From Yamagishiella unicocca (lineage: Eukaryota; Chlorophyta; Chlorophyceae; Chlamydomonadales; Volvocaceae): DNA of 64,000 nucleotides. The stretch's first letter is position 1, and each line of letters starts with the position of its first letter. The stretch is taken from positions 1,240,001 to 1,304,000 of the forward strand of contig BDSL01000011.1 in the NCBI GenBank assembly GCA_003116995.1, read 5' to 3'. The notes under the pieces are model-generated. The model saw nothing but the letters and a program-made list of their open reading frames with translations, ran no database searches and was not told the DNA's origin. This document shows, piece by piece, positions 23,181-36,200 of the stretch. The position numbers were made by a program, and so were the translations under genes.

Positions 23181-23600
23181 CTGCCAGGGGACCAGCACGG
23201 AGCAGCGGCCGCGTCACGCTACAAGACATCCAGCCGCGCGGGGAGGCGGGCGCTGGGCCACGGGAAACAGGCGGAGGCAGCGCGGGCGCAGTGCGGGAAG
23301 GGGGCGGCGGCAAGCTGCCGCAGGCCGTGGGGTGCCTGCTGCTGCCGGCTGCAGGCGCCTCAGCAGCAGCGCCCCCCCCCCCGAGCGGGAGCTCCGTCAC
23401 CGGCTGGGTTGTGCTCCATGTTAGGTGCACGACCGTTGGGCTGTGGTGCGGTGCTGCTGGCCTGCCAAACATTCAACGTCTGGAATTAAGCATCTCCATA
23501 ATACCCACCACAACTGGCTTTTGGCATGGCGTGGGTTGCCACAGCCTTTGCAACTGGATAGTGGGCCAACTGGGTACTGGCCCGCCAAACATGCGTTACC

Positions 23601-23720
23601 AACCTCCAGAGCCCTCCAGAGCCGTCCAGAGTCCTCCAGAGCCCTCCAGAGCCCTCCAGAGCCGTCCACAGCCCTCCAGAGCCCTTCAGAACCCTCAGAG
23701 CCCTGTGCAGATCCCTCCAG
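23601..23720. repeat. 11-bp tandem repeat (cctccagagcc) in the right arm
   Basis: Mirror of the array at 12,955-13,075; about ten units. Confidence 0.85.
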
Positions 23721-24843
23721 AGGCTGAGCGGCTCTGAAACAGCCTTTGTCAGGAATGCCAGACCACCCTCAAAGCAGCAGGAAGCCGCTTTCTAGCACTG
23801 GCTGCCTGCGAAGCAGCTGCAGGAGGACCTGAGCCCCGGCGCTTATTGTGCGCTGCGCAAGGCAATGAATTGAACGAGCGTGGAGCGGCTTACCCCCAAC
23901 GTTCGCTGTCCGAATAAATACGATAATGTTTACAGCTAATTATACACTAGCAACGTTGGAGGGGGGCCCGCAAGAATGGCCAGTTGGCCACTTTTCGGTT
24001 TCACTCCAGTTTTGGGCGAGTTTCGCATGAGTCTTACCTAAGTTTCACGCGAGTTATCGCCGAGTTTCCTGCGAGCCGCCCCTACGCCCCACCCGCGCGT
24101 GCCCCCCAGCGCCTGTCGTGCACTAGAGCGAGTCCCGCCGCGCTGGAGCCCAACTGTTAACCGTGTGACATCGTGTGCGCCCAGAGGCAGCTGATGGAAC
24201 AGGGGCAGCCCCATGCGTCTCTCTGAGTTTGCACACAGCTCACACACGCGGCTTCCCAAACGGCATGCGTGCGACTAAGCACTCCCGCTCGCACGCCGCG
24301 CCAACTGCCAGCCTCCACCGTGGCTCCACCATGCCCCGCCACAGCTTCCCACACGAGTGCACGCTCAACTGCTCATTCCCACTCGCGCGCCTGCCGACTA
24401 CCGCCAACTGCCCGTGTGCGTCACTATAATCAGGTAGCTTCCGAGCCAGGCAACCGTACAACTACCTGCTCACAGTCGCGCAGCTGCCGACTCCCAAGTC
24501 AACTCCTGTACGGCTGAGGGGGGTGGGGGTGCCGTGCACGAGTTAGTTGGGGGTTAGTCGGAGCTGTCCTATAACCTACATTATACTATCTTTTCACAGC
24601 TGGTACGGAGGGCGCTTCGGTGTTGTGATAATCGATAAGCTGTCGGGCAGACTGCGCAAACGTAGCGCAGCCTCCTTCGCCTGCAAAGGCGCGCCCGCGT
24701 GCCTGACTGCAAACGAAAGCCACTGTGTAATGTGGTGGTCTGTTGGTCCAAGATAAATCACAGGCTGTAGCTCCCGTGCTCCCCCCACCCCGTGACTACA
24801 CAAATGCTCTGGTTTACCCCCACCCCGTGTAAACCCCGTGTAA

Positions 24844-25075
<232 letters not shown>

Positions 25076-25370
25076 TTCGCCTTTGGATTCGCCGGGCTTT
25101 CTTACGAGATACACGGGGGTTCCCCTGTAGTTTGCCTGTAGTTTCCCTGTAGTTTTGCTGTAGTTTCCGAATTGGGGCGGCCCGCCCTTGGGGGAAAGAG
25201 TCGGTCCATGGTTCAAGCCCAGCCAACCTCATTTTTGCTTCCACTCGAGACCTCGTCGACTCGGAAAGGGAGCTGGGAATTGGGCAGCTGTTTACAAGCA
25301 TTTGTTTGGGCATTATTTCGGCAGCTGGCGTCGGAGTCACGAAAGTTCCCAACGGCAAGGTAACCAATTG

Positions 25371-26500
25371 CCCTATGGCAGCCAACTCATGGTTACTATG
25401 GTAGTTAGATAGGTATATGAAGGATCGTTACCCCTCTGGCGTAGTTAGACGTTACGATAGCCGTTTCCTGACTACGATGGAGGGTAACTACCATAGGTGG
25501 AGCTGACAATGGTAGGGGGTAACCAACAGGTGGCGCGAGCGTATAGGGTGTACTAACACCCTCACCGCCCCGCCCCCGTAATACATGCTAGGCCTAGTGC
25601 CAGCGTACCCATTATTATTATTATTATTAGGGGGTAACCATCCTGTATTTTACATAACTACCGTAGTAGTAATGACCGTGGTAACCATCATTGTGACAGT
25701 TGTGACACATGTGCGCGACACATATCTGGTCCAATATGTTCCGTTTGTGACACCTTCTGGGTGTTTTATATCTCTGATTGCAAACTGCGAATTAAGAAAG
25801 ACCTATTATATCCACACATGAGCAAACGCACCCATACATGCCCTGTCTCCCGCACCCGGCGTCTCTATGTGATACCCTACCTCCCGCGCAGTCACTCCGG
25901 GAACGGCAGGTCTTGAGACACTCTTGAGATTATCTTAATCAATTTTCCAAGCCACATCTTGAGAGGGCTTCTTAGGAGAAACCCTCAAGAACCCAGCTTA
26001 AGACCCCGCTGAAGATCCGGGTGAAGTAAACTGCTCAAGATGTTACACCGAAGAGCCCAGCTCAATGCTGGGCTCAAGATCCAGGCTCAAGCTGACATCA
26101 CTAAAGACATTGTCACTGCAAAAAGTGTTACATTTCACCCCAGGAACCAGTATGTTCCACCACGGGGGTCAGTCTGTTCTTCCTTACAAACTGGCATGTT
26201 GCACCGAAGTAGATAGGGTGTTGTATCTGTCCTGGGATGTATCATGACTAGTATGCGACACCCTATCTCCTGCCCACCAGGTGCCACCCTATCTTCTGAT
26301 GCCATGATATTGATGCTCGCTGTACCTGTGCCCCACATACATAACACCGCTGCTTGCCCTACATTTGCACCCTCTGTGAAACTATTGATGCTCGCATGAT
26401 ATTGATGCTCGCATTAGTCACAGTCACCTCTCAATCCTCTTATTCCGCGTGCTACTGCCACGGTCACCCACAGCCTTCCCCTGCTGCTGAGAAGGTACAG
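25371..26500. mobile_element. 1.13-kb insertion in the right arm
   Basis: The left arm reads straight through this site; here 1,130 bp intervene. CAATTG occurs on both sides (25365-25370 and 26501-26506), a candidate 6-bp target duplication, though CAATTG is itself palindromic. The insert is markedly AT-richer than the arm, with a run of tta/att triplets near 25,613 and many ggtaac/gttacc motifs. Several small reading frames but no recognised protein and no clear terminal inverted repeats. Type unknown; a non-autonomous element is the simplest reading. Confidence 0.65.
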
Positions 26501-26788
26501 CAATTGGAAATCAGGCGCGGTCGCATTATCAGACGCAAATGTAGGGAAAGCTTAGTCGGCCGATTTGCGACTCGGAAGGCGCGAGTAGCTTGTCTTTGTT
26601 CAGAGTCGGGGAGCGCAGCAAGCAGGAGTGGCTAAGCGCACTTCCAAAGGTGGCCAAACGAGGGCGCCAAAGTTGTAACGGCTGTTTTGCGACTCGGAAC
26701 GTGTGAATTTTTGGAATTTTGTGTTTTTTTGGTCCCAGTCGGGAAGCGCAGCGAGCAGCACAGGAAGTAGGCGCTCCTCCCCCGTCGT

Positions 26789-27629
26789 GAAGGGCAATGG
26801 GAGGCCACGCTACAGCAGCAGCTCCAACAGCAGTGCCCACAGTGCTTGCCGTTGCCTGGTCGTGGTCCTCACCCGCATGAACGACATGACAGGGCTGCGG
26901 CCACCGCTGTCAACTCAGTCTCCGCCTCCAGGTTCACTGCGCAGTCCTTAGCAGCTATGATGGCGCCCACCTGCAGGAGGATGTGGGCGCCCTTTTCCTC
27001 GCAAACTCTACCTGCAGGATGGGCAAGGTTGCGTGGCTCAGCTCACCTCCGTCGACCAACCAGTGCCCCACTACCGTTGGTGCCGTTGGGTGCTGCAAGT
27101 GTTTTCATATTGTAGGATAGACCGCCAATGCCGCAGCGAAAGCTGACATTTGACAGGAGGATTTTCGCGAAGAATGTAGGCCTTTGCAGCAGCCCCTTCG
27201 AAGCAGCCCCTTGGCTGCAACCCCGGCAGTTCCTTGCCTCAAACGGGCCCGTGGGTCATGTTCTGTACCGAACCCAGCTCTGACAGGTCGTAAAGCCAAT
27301 TTTATGACTGATCTAAAGGGATAGTGCATTTATGCGGTTCTCACCCAGCGCTGGGAAGGGCCTGAAGACGAAGAGACAGTTGGCGAAGCCATAAGTTTGT
27401 ATGATTGCTGGACTAAGCAGGAATTCGAAGAAACTTAAGAGCATATATAGTTTGTACTCTCTTTACAACTCTGGGACGCCGCTTGCCCTGGAAAGCAACC
27501 AACAGAAGCCAAGCTTCTACATACCTAACAAGCCAACCGTCTGCCATTGGCTGCCATGCTATTCCGATTTACTTTGTAGGGAATCGATCATTGTGGCCCT
27601 CAAAAGGGCCGGTGATAAGTAGAGGCAAG
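26789..27629. other. Intergenic stretch and 5' flank of the secreted-protein gene
   Basis: No gene recognised. A TATATA-like box lies at 27,442-27,449 (catatatag), about 185 bp before the ATG at 27,630; it is a plausible core promoter. Confidence 0.4.
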
Positions 27630-30600
27630 ATGGCGCGCACTTCCACAAGGGTGCTGCTCCTACTAGCGTGCGGACTTGCAGCACTTTCGATCTGTAGCAG
27701 CCTTCAATACGACCCATGTGCACCACTTACGCCAGTTGCAAGGGTAAGAAAGGCCTGGCGCAAGCAACCAACCACATGCATTTGACAACAGCTGCTCCTG
27801 GGCCCCTTAGGGCGACGCCTTCCCCCTGGGGCTTGTCCTAGTACCGGGCGTCAACGCCTCCATTTTGGCCAATCTTTCGGCTTCATACGGCGGAATGTGT
27901 AATAGCTCGTTCCAAGACTACCTGGTAAGATGCTGAACACGGCACCGGGTCTGTGGGCTTTGGACATTGACGGCTTGCGCCCAACCACAGGTCACAAATT
28001 ACAATGCCCGCCTCGCAATCTACAACGCACGCGTGGACCGTCTGCAAGTGCTGAGGATGCCCTACCCGGACATCATTTTCAACATGGTGCGGCGGTGCGC
28101 TGCTCGCAAATGCGTTCTGGGGTAGGGCAGCGTAGGAACGCGTGTTTGGGGGGGGGCGTGAAAACCGTTGACACGAAAACGACAGGGGAGAAAGGAGGGA
28201 ATATGAACATACTCTCATATTCAACCCTCCACATCCTTACCTGCGTATTGCGCTCCCACCAATGCAAAACCCACCCGCCCGCCGGAAACCTGTCTCCATC
28301 TAGTACCGTAAATATCTTTCATCCTTTCCCAGTCCATACACTTTGCTCCCTACTCCCACCCTCCCCCCTCTTTTGCAACCCCCCTAAAACAACCCAAATC
28401 ACCACGGCGGCCCTAAACCCAATCCACAGCTCAATGCGTCACCGCCCACTATGGCCCTGGCAGCCTTCAGGTAAGGCCCCTCTGTCCCATCAATGCCATA
28501 CAGGCGCCTCCGTCCCATCAAAAACCCGCCCCACCCCAGCTGCGCACTTTCTGGCCCTCACCACTGAAGCACTTCCCCCGCCGTACAGGGCCGGTGTCAC
28601 GTCCCCGCCCGTCTACATTGCGAGTGGTGACGTCACCCAAACGTACGGAGCAGGATTTATGGTGTCCGCGGCACTGCTGCTCCGATTCTGTAAGCACGGG
28701 GGGGCTTGGGGGAGGGAAGAAGGTGTACCACGCGGGCAAGGAAAACGCCTCAACCTGGAGGTACATGCAACCCCGCTGGGCGCGAGCGGTAGCGCTTACT
28801 TAGGCAACGCGCTCAGGACGTCATGGCCGTACTCGTCGTACATGGCAAGGTGTCCTGTAGGTTGGGTTTTCCTGCCGATACCGTCGCAAAGGGAGCCACG
28901 GCGTCGATCGGCCACAGGGATAGGGTGTTGCCGGGGACAGGCAATGTCCGGGGAGGGGAAGACCCATGTACGGAAGAAAGACCGTTTAGGACAGACGTTT
29001 CCGAGCGAGATGCATGCTGGAGAAGGACGGGTTGTGCGACCTATCTGCGGCTGCGGCGATGCGGGGGAGCCCGCAACCACCCACCGTTCCCCCACCCCGG
29101 TGTCCGAAGGCTATGCACCAGCACCAGCTACGCTTCCCATGTCGAGTTGCCGGTTATCTTATGTACCCCCCCCCCACACAACAACGTCTGTTCTAAATGG
29201 TTTTTTGGGGGCATCCAAGGGTCTTCCTCGAACCCCGGCCACAACAACCACCTCTCCGCCTCCGCCTCCGCAGCCGCCGGCGTGCTGGACTACCTCCAGT
29301 GGTTTGACATGACGTGTAACGAGTGCGGCGGCTTGCGGTCCGCGCTGTGCATCCACAGCGACCGCGCGGAGATCGACGCCTGCGCCACGCCGCTGGACAA
29401 CTGCACGTGCACCGTCGGCGGGGTGACCAACAGCTCATGCAGCTTCGACGACCCGCGCTTCGACGTGTGAGCGCCCCGGGGGGAGGAGGGGGTTAGGGTT
29501 TTAGGGTTAGGGTGTTAGGGGGAGGGATTTTCCTTGTTGTTATGGACTCTCGCGTGCCGAATCCCAGCGTCACCCGTGCGGGTGGTTCCAGCGATAAGCA
29601 ACCCCTCCTGCTCCTCGCCCCCCTCCCACTCCTGCCCACAAACTAGGTGCCCGCCGACCATGCGCCAACAATCCTGTCATTTTCGCGTCAACTGTTTCTA
29701 TGCCACCCCCGCACCCCTGCCCTGCACACCGCACGCGCCTGCCACCCCTTCTCCAACCCCACCTCACAGCCTTCGCAACCTCTGCGCCCGCCTCCCCAAC
29801 CCCAACCAAACCTCTTCCGCCCCCGCTCCTGAACCCCTGTCTCCCAGATGCTCCACCGCCATCAACGCGGCCTGGCTCGGCACCGACCGGAACATGGCTG
29901 TTTTCCGCACCGGGCCGCAGGTGCAGCGGCTCAACGCCTACTCCATCACCTCGCTCTTCAACTCGGCCAGGGACAAGTTCTACAACCTGGTGGGTTGGTT
30001 GGGAGGCCGGGACTTGGGGGGGGGGGTACAAGTTAAAAACCGGTAACTCGACTGGGGTAATGGGGGGGGCATAAAAATCGTTGACGCGAAAAGGACAGGA
30101 TAGTTGGCGCATGGTCGACGGGACTTGGGGGGTGGGAGGCGGGGACTTGGGGAGGGAGGGGGAGGGCGGAGACATGAGTTGGAGGGGGAACAGGGTGGAG
30201 GTGAAGATGAGGGAGGACGGTTGGGAAGCGAGCATTACGGGTGGAAATGCCGCCTCGTCGGTTATGGGCGGGAGCAGCGCTAAGGAGAGCGGCGGGTGAG
30301 GGGGGGCAGCTCACAGGCAGGCAGGTGCGGCGGGGGGCGGGCCTCAACGGGGCTGAGCAGGTTGGAGGCAACGAGCAGCGCCGCATTGTGGCCGGACACT
30401 ACCCTGCACGCTTACCTTCTGCCACACGCCCTTACCTTCTGCCACACGCCCTTACCTTCTGCCACACGCCCTTACCTTCTGCCACACGCCCTTACCTTCT
30501 GCCACACACCGTACATTGCTGCCGCCCTATTTCCACCAAAGAAAAATTTCGTGTACGAAAACGTGGCGGGCAGCTGGGGAGCCGTCAGTGGCGACGCGCA

Positions 30601-30730
30601 GGCGCAGTACGTCGACTTCGAAGGGGGCCTTACGCAGTACGACCGGAGGTCGCCGCCCCCCTCGCTGCCCGCGCCGCCCTCGCCGGCCGACCCGCCGACC
30701 CCCGCCCCCCCCTCACCGGCCCCGCCTTGA
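27630..30730 (+). CDS. Secreted Cys-rich glycoprotein with Pro-rich tail, function unknown
   Basis: Eight exons join in phase: 27630-27743, 27811-27924, 27991-28086, 28430-28470, 28589-28689, 29274-29466, 29848-29989 and 30542-30730, giving 329 residues. Residues 1-24 form a signal peptide (TRVLLLLACGLAALS, then a small-residue cleavage region). The mature part has at least five N-x-S/T sites and about eleven Cys, most clustered in exon 6 (CNECGG, CTCTVGG). A Ser/Pro-rich end (PPSPAPP type) is typical of volvocalean wall or extracellular-matrix proteins. No transmembrane helix is obvious. Family not recognised; extracellular or endomembrane location is inferred from the signal peptide. The last acceptor (aaag) is weak. 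Introns 5-7 carry dispersed inverted-repeat elements. Confidence 0.75.
28945..29240. mobile_element. Foldback MITE in intron 5 of the secreted-protein gene
   Basis: Left arm about 28,957-29,028 (gaagacccatgtacggaaga, then accgtttaggacagacg ... gatgcatgctgg) and right arm about 29,181-29,240 (acgtctgttctaaatggttt ... ccaagggtcttcctcgaac) are inverted copies of the same terminus as the element at 7098-7367. Between them lies a second dispersed motif (ctatgcaccag ... cttcccatgtcgagt). Confidence 0.7.
29488..29516. repeat. Interstitial telomere-like tract
   Basis: Reads gggttagggttttagggtta and continues gggtgttaggg: alternating TTAGGG and TTTTAGGG units. TTTTAGGG is the Chlamydomonas-type telomere repeat. 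Intronic, just after the donor at 29,467. A second short tract (ctaaaaccctaaaaccc) lies at about 8,625-8,641 in the release-factor gene. Confidence 0.6.
29648..30125. repeat. Inverted pair of a dispersed intronic motif flanking exon 7
   Basis: About 29,648-29,703 (gaccatgcgccaacaatcct, then gtcattttcgcgtcaac) and 30,066-30,125 (gttgacgcgaaaaggacagg, then atagttggcgcatggtc) are inverted copies lying in the introns on either side of exon 7. A partial copy occurs near 28,160 in the same gene. An inverted pair around an exon could fold the pre-mRNA and promote skipping; that consequence is inference. Confidence 0.7.
30407..30510. repeat. 20-bp tandem repeat before the last exon of the secreted-protein gene
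   Basis: Five copies of cttaccttctgccacacgcc, in the last intron and contributing pyrimidines shortly upstream of the 30,541 acceptor. Confidence 0.9.
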
Positions 30731-33206
30731 GCCAGAGGCCCAGAACGGGCCAGCTCCTCACAGCTGCCGAGTCAGTGGCGGTGCGTTCCGAGGACGAATC
30801 CAAGTCGGATGAGGCGGAGACATAGCCCTGCTGCTGCTGCGACAGACAGCGCGCCTAGGAGTATTTTGTTGCCTAAAACGGACGCGCCACTTCGTACGGT
30901 TGCTGCTACCCACCGCTGGAGACACGGACCGGTGAGAAGCCGCGTGTCGGCCGGTGCGGTGTTGGAGGCGCAGGAGATGAGGCGGCTGCCGGGGCGCCGA
31001 TGCTGTATGTTTTGGAGTGGCTGGTAGCGGTGGGGGGATGCGACGCGGCGATAGGGGGCCGTGGCAGGGCAGCGAGAAGGCCGGGAGGGCTGGGTGGCTG
31101 GACGGCTGCGGCAGCAAAAGGTCCCGCCGCACCTCCCAGCGCGCGGGATAACAATGATTTGACGCTGGTCTCGCTAGGGAACGGTGTTGCCGTACGGCGT
31201 CGTACTGTGCAGTACGGGTTCGAGCGGCTCAAGGGGTTACGGAACTGACGGTGACGCAATGAACGAGGTCCCAAACGTGGTCCAGTACGGCGGTGGGAGA
31301 GTGTGGGTGGTAATGAGGCGAGGCGGAACGGAGGAAGTGGTGTCGCTACAGTGGGCTCCAGACCTTGAAAGGTAGGATTAGCGGAGGTGTTGGGAGTGGG
31401 GGTGCGGGTCTGTGTTAGGGTTTGTGGGTGAGCGCCGGCCTTGCGCGCAAGGCATCCACCCTCGCTGCGATGGAGGCAGCGGCCGAGCGACGAGGGCAGA
31501 GGCCCGAGAGACATGGGCCATGGGACCAATCTCCCAAGGCTTCCTTGTATCGGTATATGAGCAGCGTAGGTCCTGGTAGGGTTCGCCTTACCTGGTCAAG
31601 CTGCTTAAACCTTCCCAGGTCGCTGTAACGGCCATCTTCAGCTGGACCAGATGGCTAATGAGGTGATGGGTCGGTCGCTGATGAGATACCTCCCGCCGTT
31701 GGGGGTGTGGGTCTCGCCGTTACATCGGGGGACAGCAGTGCGGCTGCAGTAGCTCTTGTTGTGCGGATCAGGGGGGACCTCAGTTGGAACCGCCGGCAGT
31801 ACAGCTCCTACCCATGTTGGAGCGCCGTGTGAAAGGCAGCCATCAGCGCATCAACCTCGCCGTGCATCAACCTCCGGCGCACTGACGGCGTTGCGCCCCG
31901 GCGAACAGCATGCGCTGGCGCCGGTATATGTACGATTAACAGTCCGTACGGCAAGCAGTCCAGGGAGGTCCATGTTGGGATGCGAAACGGCACGGCGCCA
32001 GCTCCATCAACTGAGATCGTACGTTGAGGTCGTACGCCCATGTCCATATCCTCGCGCCCCCGACGCACCTACTCAGCCCACCTAGCCGTCCGATTTCTGC
32101 TCCTCCAATGTCACTAACTCGCTATACGCGTTTCTCCGCGACCCCCAGCGGATCTCCCCAGCACCAGCTACACTTGCCATGTCTCGAATAACCAGTTCTT
32201 TTGTGGTACCCCTCCCCTAACGCATCTTATGTCAACAGACAATTCATTTTGCTTAGGACCTAGACAGAACACGACTGCCAAAGCTTGCGCGTAATACCTA
32301 TAACGACTGCAATCACTCTAGCCCCTTGCCACCTTCCTAGGCCACCCGTCCTGTTGCCATTACCGGCAAAAAAATATGGTTATCTGGGTCACTGGCGCCC
32401 CTAGCCTTCCTGTAGGAAACCCGCCTCTACTCTCGTCCCCAGTGGTTCCGGTCTGTCTTCTCAAAACCCCTTGAATGGGAGCACAGTGCGTAACTACTAA
32501 AGTAACAGTAATTACTAACAACGACTCGCTGGCGGTCAACGCCACTGACCCGACACGCGCCGCTTCCGCCTACCAGCCATCATCACGCCCATTAACACCC
32601 GCCCTCGAGGTCCGCCCTGCCCGACATCCACCACGCACCCCCCGAAGCTCCACACCACCCGTCTCCCACCAAGCCTCACCACCACAATCCGTACACCTTG
32701 CCTTGCGTCCACGGAGGTTGGCGGCCAAATGCAACAGCGCCTTCAGCAGGCCGAGTCAAGTCGTACCGGCGGCAACGGCCGCGTCTCTGGCCCTCAGGCG
32801 AAGAGCAAAAACCCCCCGCCGCCTAACCAAGGACGTCCGCACCCTATGCCAGCTGCTGCTGCTAGCGGCCAGACGCGGCCCCCCTCCTTGTCTGCAAGCC
32901 CTTTTTGCCCGCCAGGCGATCAGTGCTTTCCACCAAACACACGGTACGAATTATATCACATCGGATCACTGAATCATGCTCCTTGGGTTTATTGAAAGAC
33001 ATATAAATAACTGCATCAGAGCCATCGAAGCCAGCACAATCACGTTCCGACCTGACACACGCTCCGGTACCGGCACCCGCAACGCCGGTGTGCCGGCAAT
33101 TGCATCCTGACCCGCAACAACACACATCCCCATTCCACAGAAACGCGACGCGAGCATCACCAACATCACCAGCAATGCCTCGCGGGGTTCTCCCAGCTCC
33201 GAAACC
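30731..33206. other. Intergenic stretch with no recognised gene
   Basis: About 2.5 kb between the convergent 3' ends of the secreted-protein gene and codanin-1. Open frames here are short, unsupported and lack splice-joined partners. A copy of a dispersed motif (gcaccagctacacttgccat) lies at about 32,160. I see no RNA gene. Confidence 0.5.
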
Positions 33207-36200
33207 TCATCGCGCCGCTCCATCCAGGCATGTTAGGTGCCCCAGCGTGACTCGCTGCAGCGCCAGCCGCAGCGTCCGCAGCATGCGGTAGCTCTCCACG
33301 TCGCGCGCGTATGCGGCGAGGTGGTGGTACGTGTTGGCGAACATCGGAGGCAGCGCGGCGCGGGCCGCCGCCACCGCCGCAGTGGAGCCGGTATCAGCAG
33401 ATTCGGAATCGGTGGGTTCCGAGTCGGCCGTGGCGCAATCCGGATCCGAATCGGAATCAAGGAAGGCATCCAGCGGCGGCGGAATCCAAACCACGTCCGC
33501 CCAGCTGGGGGCATCGTCCGCGTTCCGCTGGACCATCGCCAGTGCGACCTCGGACAGGAAGGCGAAGGCGGAGGCGCCGTTGTCCGCCGCCGCCGCCGCG
33601 ACGATGGCGGCGGTGGTAGGGACAGCCGCCGCCGCCGCCGTCAGGCCCGCCGCCAGCGGCTGCCGAGCTCCCCAGGCAGCGGCGGCGGCGGCGCCACCGC
33701 CCGCCGCCGCTGTGGCGCAGGCTGCTCGGAGGCAGCGGACCAGCAGCCGCTCCAGGCTGCACGCGACCAGGGCGCCGCTGCGCACGGTGTCGTACAGGTG
33801 TCGCGCCGCCGCCTCGGCGGCGGCGGCGGCCGAGCACTTCGACCAGTCCAGCGGCCCCGCGCCGGGTGGCGGCGGCCGCAGCGCCACCGCCCCGCCGACG
33901 CACCGCACCGTTAGCCGTACAATTTCGTCCAACGGTGTATCGGCGGGGCGCCTCGCCAGGTCGATTAGCGCGCCGGCCAGGTGTTTTCCCGCCTCGGCGG
34001 CCACCTCTTCGACACCATGATCCCCCTCTGCTTCCCCCGGATGGGCGCCAGTGTGAGCACCAGCCACGACAGCTGTAGCAGCAGCGCCACCATCGGCGCC
34101 CTGGGTCGCGGTGGTGGTATCGGTCCCAGGCCCCGGGGCACTGCCACCAAGCTCCACTGCTGCGCCACCTCCGCTCCCCGCAGCCGAGGCCTCGCCGCTA
34201 CTCGAGGTCCCTGCTACCGCCGTCACGTCCTGGACACCGTCGCCCTGATTGGTCTCCGCCTTTTCATCGAGACAGCTCCCTTCCGCCTTTTCATCGAGAG
34301 AGCCCGCCTCCGCCTTTTCGTCGAGACAGCCGGTCTCCACCTCCGCCGCTGGCGCAGCGCCGTCAACAGCCGCCCCTGCCGCTCCCCCTCCACCACCGTC
34401 GTCGCCACTCCCGGCCGGCGGCAGCAGCAGCCGCGCCTCCGCCACCTGACGCTCCACCTCCCGAAGAACCTCACGCACCACGTGCTTGGTCTGCTCGTCC
34501 ATATGATTCCGTACGGCCGTCGGCACGTGGGTCACCAGCCGCTGCAGGCACGCCACCTCCGCCGACTGCGCCGCCAGCGCCGCCGCCGCCGCAACGGCCT
34601 CCTCAGGCACGGTGCCCGGTAGCAGCGCCTGTTCGAGGTGGCGGGATCGGGGGCATGGGACGGGGGATATGGACGCGTTTCGCAGCTTTTCGTACCACGA
34701 CAAGGACAGGAAGCCCCGCCCCTTCGTAACACGACACGGACAGGAAGCTCCGCCCCTTCGTAACACGACACGGACAGGAAGCTCCGCCCCTTCGTAACAC
34801 GACACCGACAGGAAGCCCCGCCCCTTCGGGTTACGCCATTCCCCGTCCGTCCCCGAAGCTGCGGACTGCGCCCCTGCCCCCGTGACTGCACCCTGCCATG
34901 ATGCCCCCGTGACTGCACCCCTGCCATGATGCCCTCGTGACTGACCTGCAGCGACCTCAACGCATTCTCTCGCAGCTGCCGCCGGACCGCCGGCAGCGCG
35001 GCTTCCAAGCTGGCGGCAGTGGCGGCGGCCGTAGCGCTCTCCGCGAGCCCCGCCGCCGCCGCCATGGCCTCAGGCAGCGGCAACAGTGGCGGCGAGGCTG
35101 CCATCGCCGCCGAGGCACCGTCGGCGCCAGCGGTGCTGGGCTGGGGCTGCCATTGTTGTAGGACCATTGGGGCAGGGACAGGGGCGGGCAGGGAAGAGGC
35201 TCGGGGGATTGGATGTTTTTCTTTTGAAGGGAAATGATGATTAAATTTCTTGTTTAGGGAATGTTTGGATTCCTTTTAAAGGGAATGATTGGATTTCTTG
35301 TGAAGGGGAACGATTGGATCTCTTGTCAAGGGAACGTTTGGATTTCTTGGTAAGGGAAATGATTGGATTCCTCATTAGGGGAATGAGCGCGCGTCGCACC
35401 ATCGTCTCCCGTGTCGCGTGAATTGTCCCACCTATACCCAACGACGCACACTGCATTGCTCACACAGGCCCCCTTTTGCGGCCCGTCCACCAACCCACCA
35501 ACTGGTCAGTCGCCGCCGCTGCCGCCGCTTCCTGCGGTACAAGGTCCGATAGGCGGGTGGCATCAGCAAGGTCTGCAGGACAGGATGCTGGTGAGATGCC
35601 CGCGGCCCCGGAGTGGGCGGTAGGTCGGAGATTATGTCATACACAAGCCGGGACCTAAGCGACGTTTTCCTTTCCTCCTGCACGGTCCATCCCCCGTTGA
35701 GTCATCGTACCCAGCGGCAACTCGGCCGATCAGACTCCACCGCGGTTCGCCCTGTTATTGCGCGGCTCCCCCTCCCCAAGTTTTTCGTACAACTCCCTGC
35801 ACCTCCGGCCTCACGCCACCTACCCACCCTATCTCTCGTCCCTCTCCCTCCCACCCTTGTACACGGGTTTTCCTTCCCACCCTCGCAACCCACGGGTTTC
35901 CCTCGAACCCTCGCAACCCACCTGCCAGCGCTGCACCCTCTCCTGCAGCAGAGGCCGTGCCGACTCCGCCAGCCGCGCCAGGTGCTCCGAAGCCACCTGC
36001 GGGACGATGAGCTCCAGCGCCGCCGCAGCGCCGTTGACCGCCAGGACGCCCGTCACGTACGACACCACGTCACGCATCGGTACGGCGTGCTCTCCCGTAC
36101 TGTACTGCCCAAGCAGAGCCTGGGCCAGGGCCTGCTGCAGGGGGCTTGGGCCCGGCGCTGAGAGGACCTGGCCGGGCGCGTTGGGGTGGGATGGCGCAGA

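Noticed and set aside
22386..23489. 367-codon plus frame and 442-codon minus frame over 22.1-23.5 kb
   Set aside because: They run across introns, an inverted-arm edge and low-complexity sequence; the exon-like pieces are in other frames.
33237..34622. Long plus-strand frames opposite codanin-1's last exon
   Set aside because: Ala/Arg-rich shadows of a GC-rich coding exon; no start context or conserved motif.
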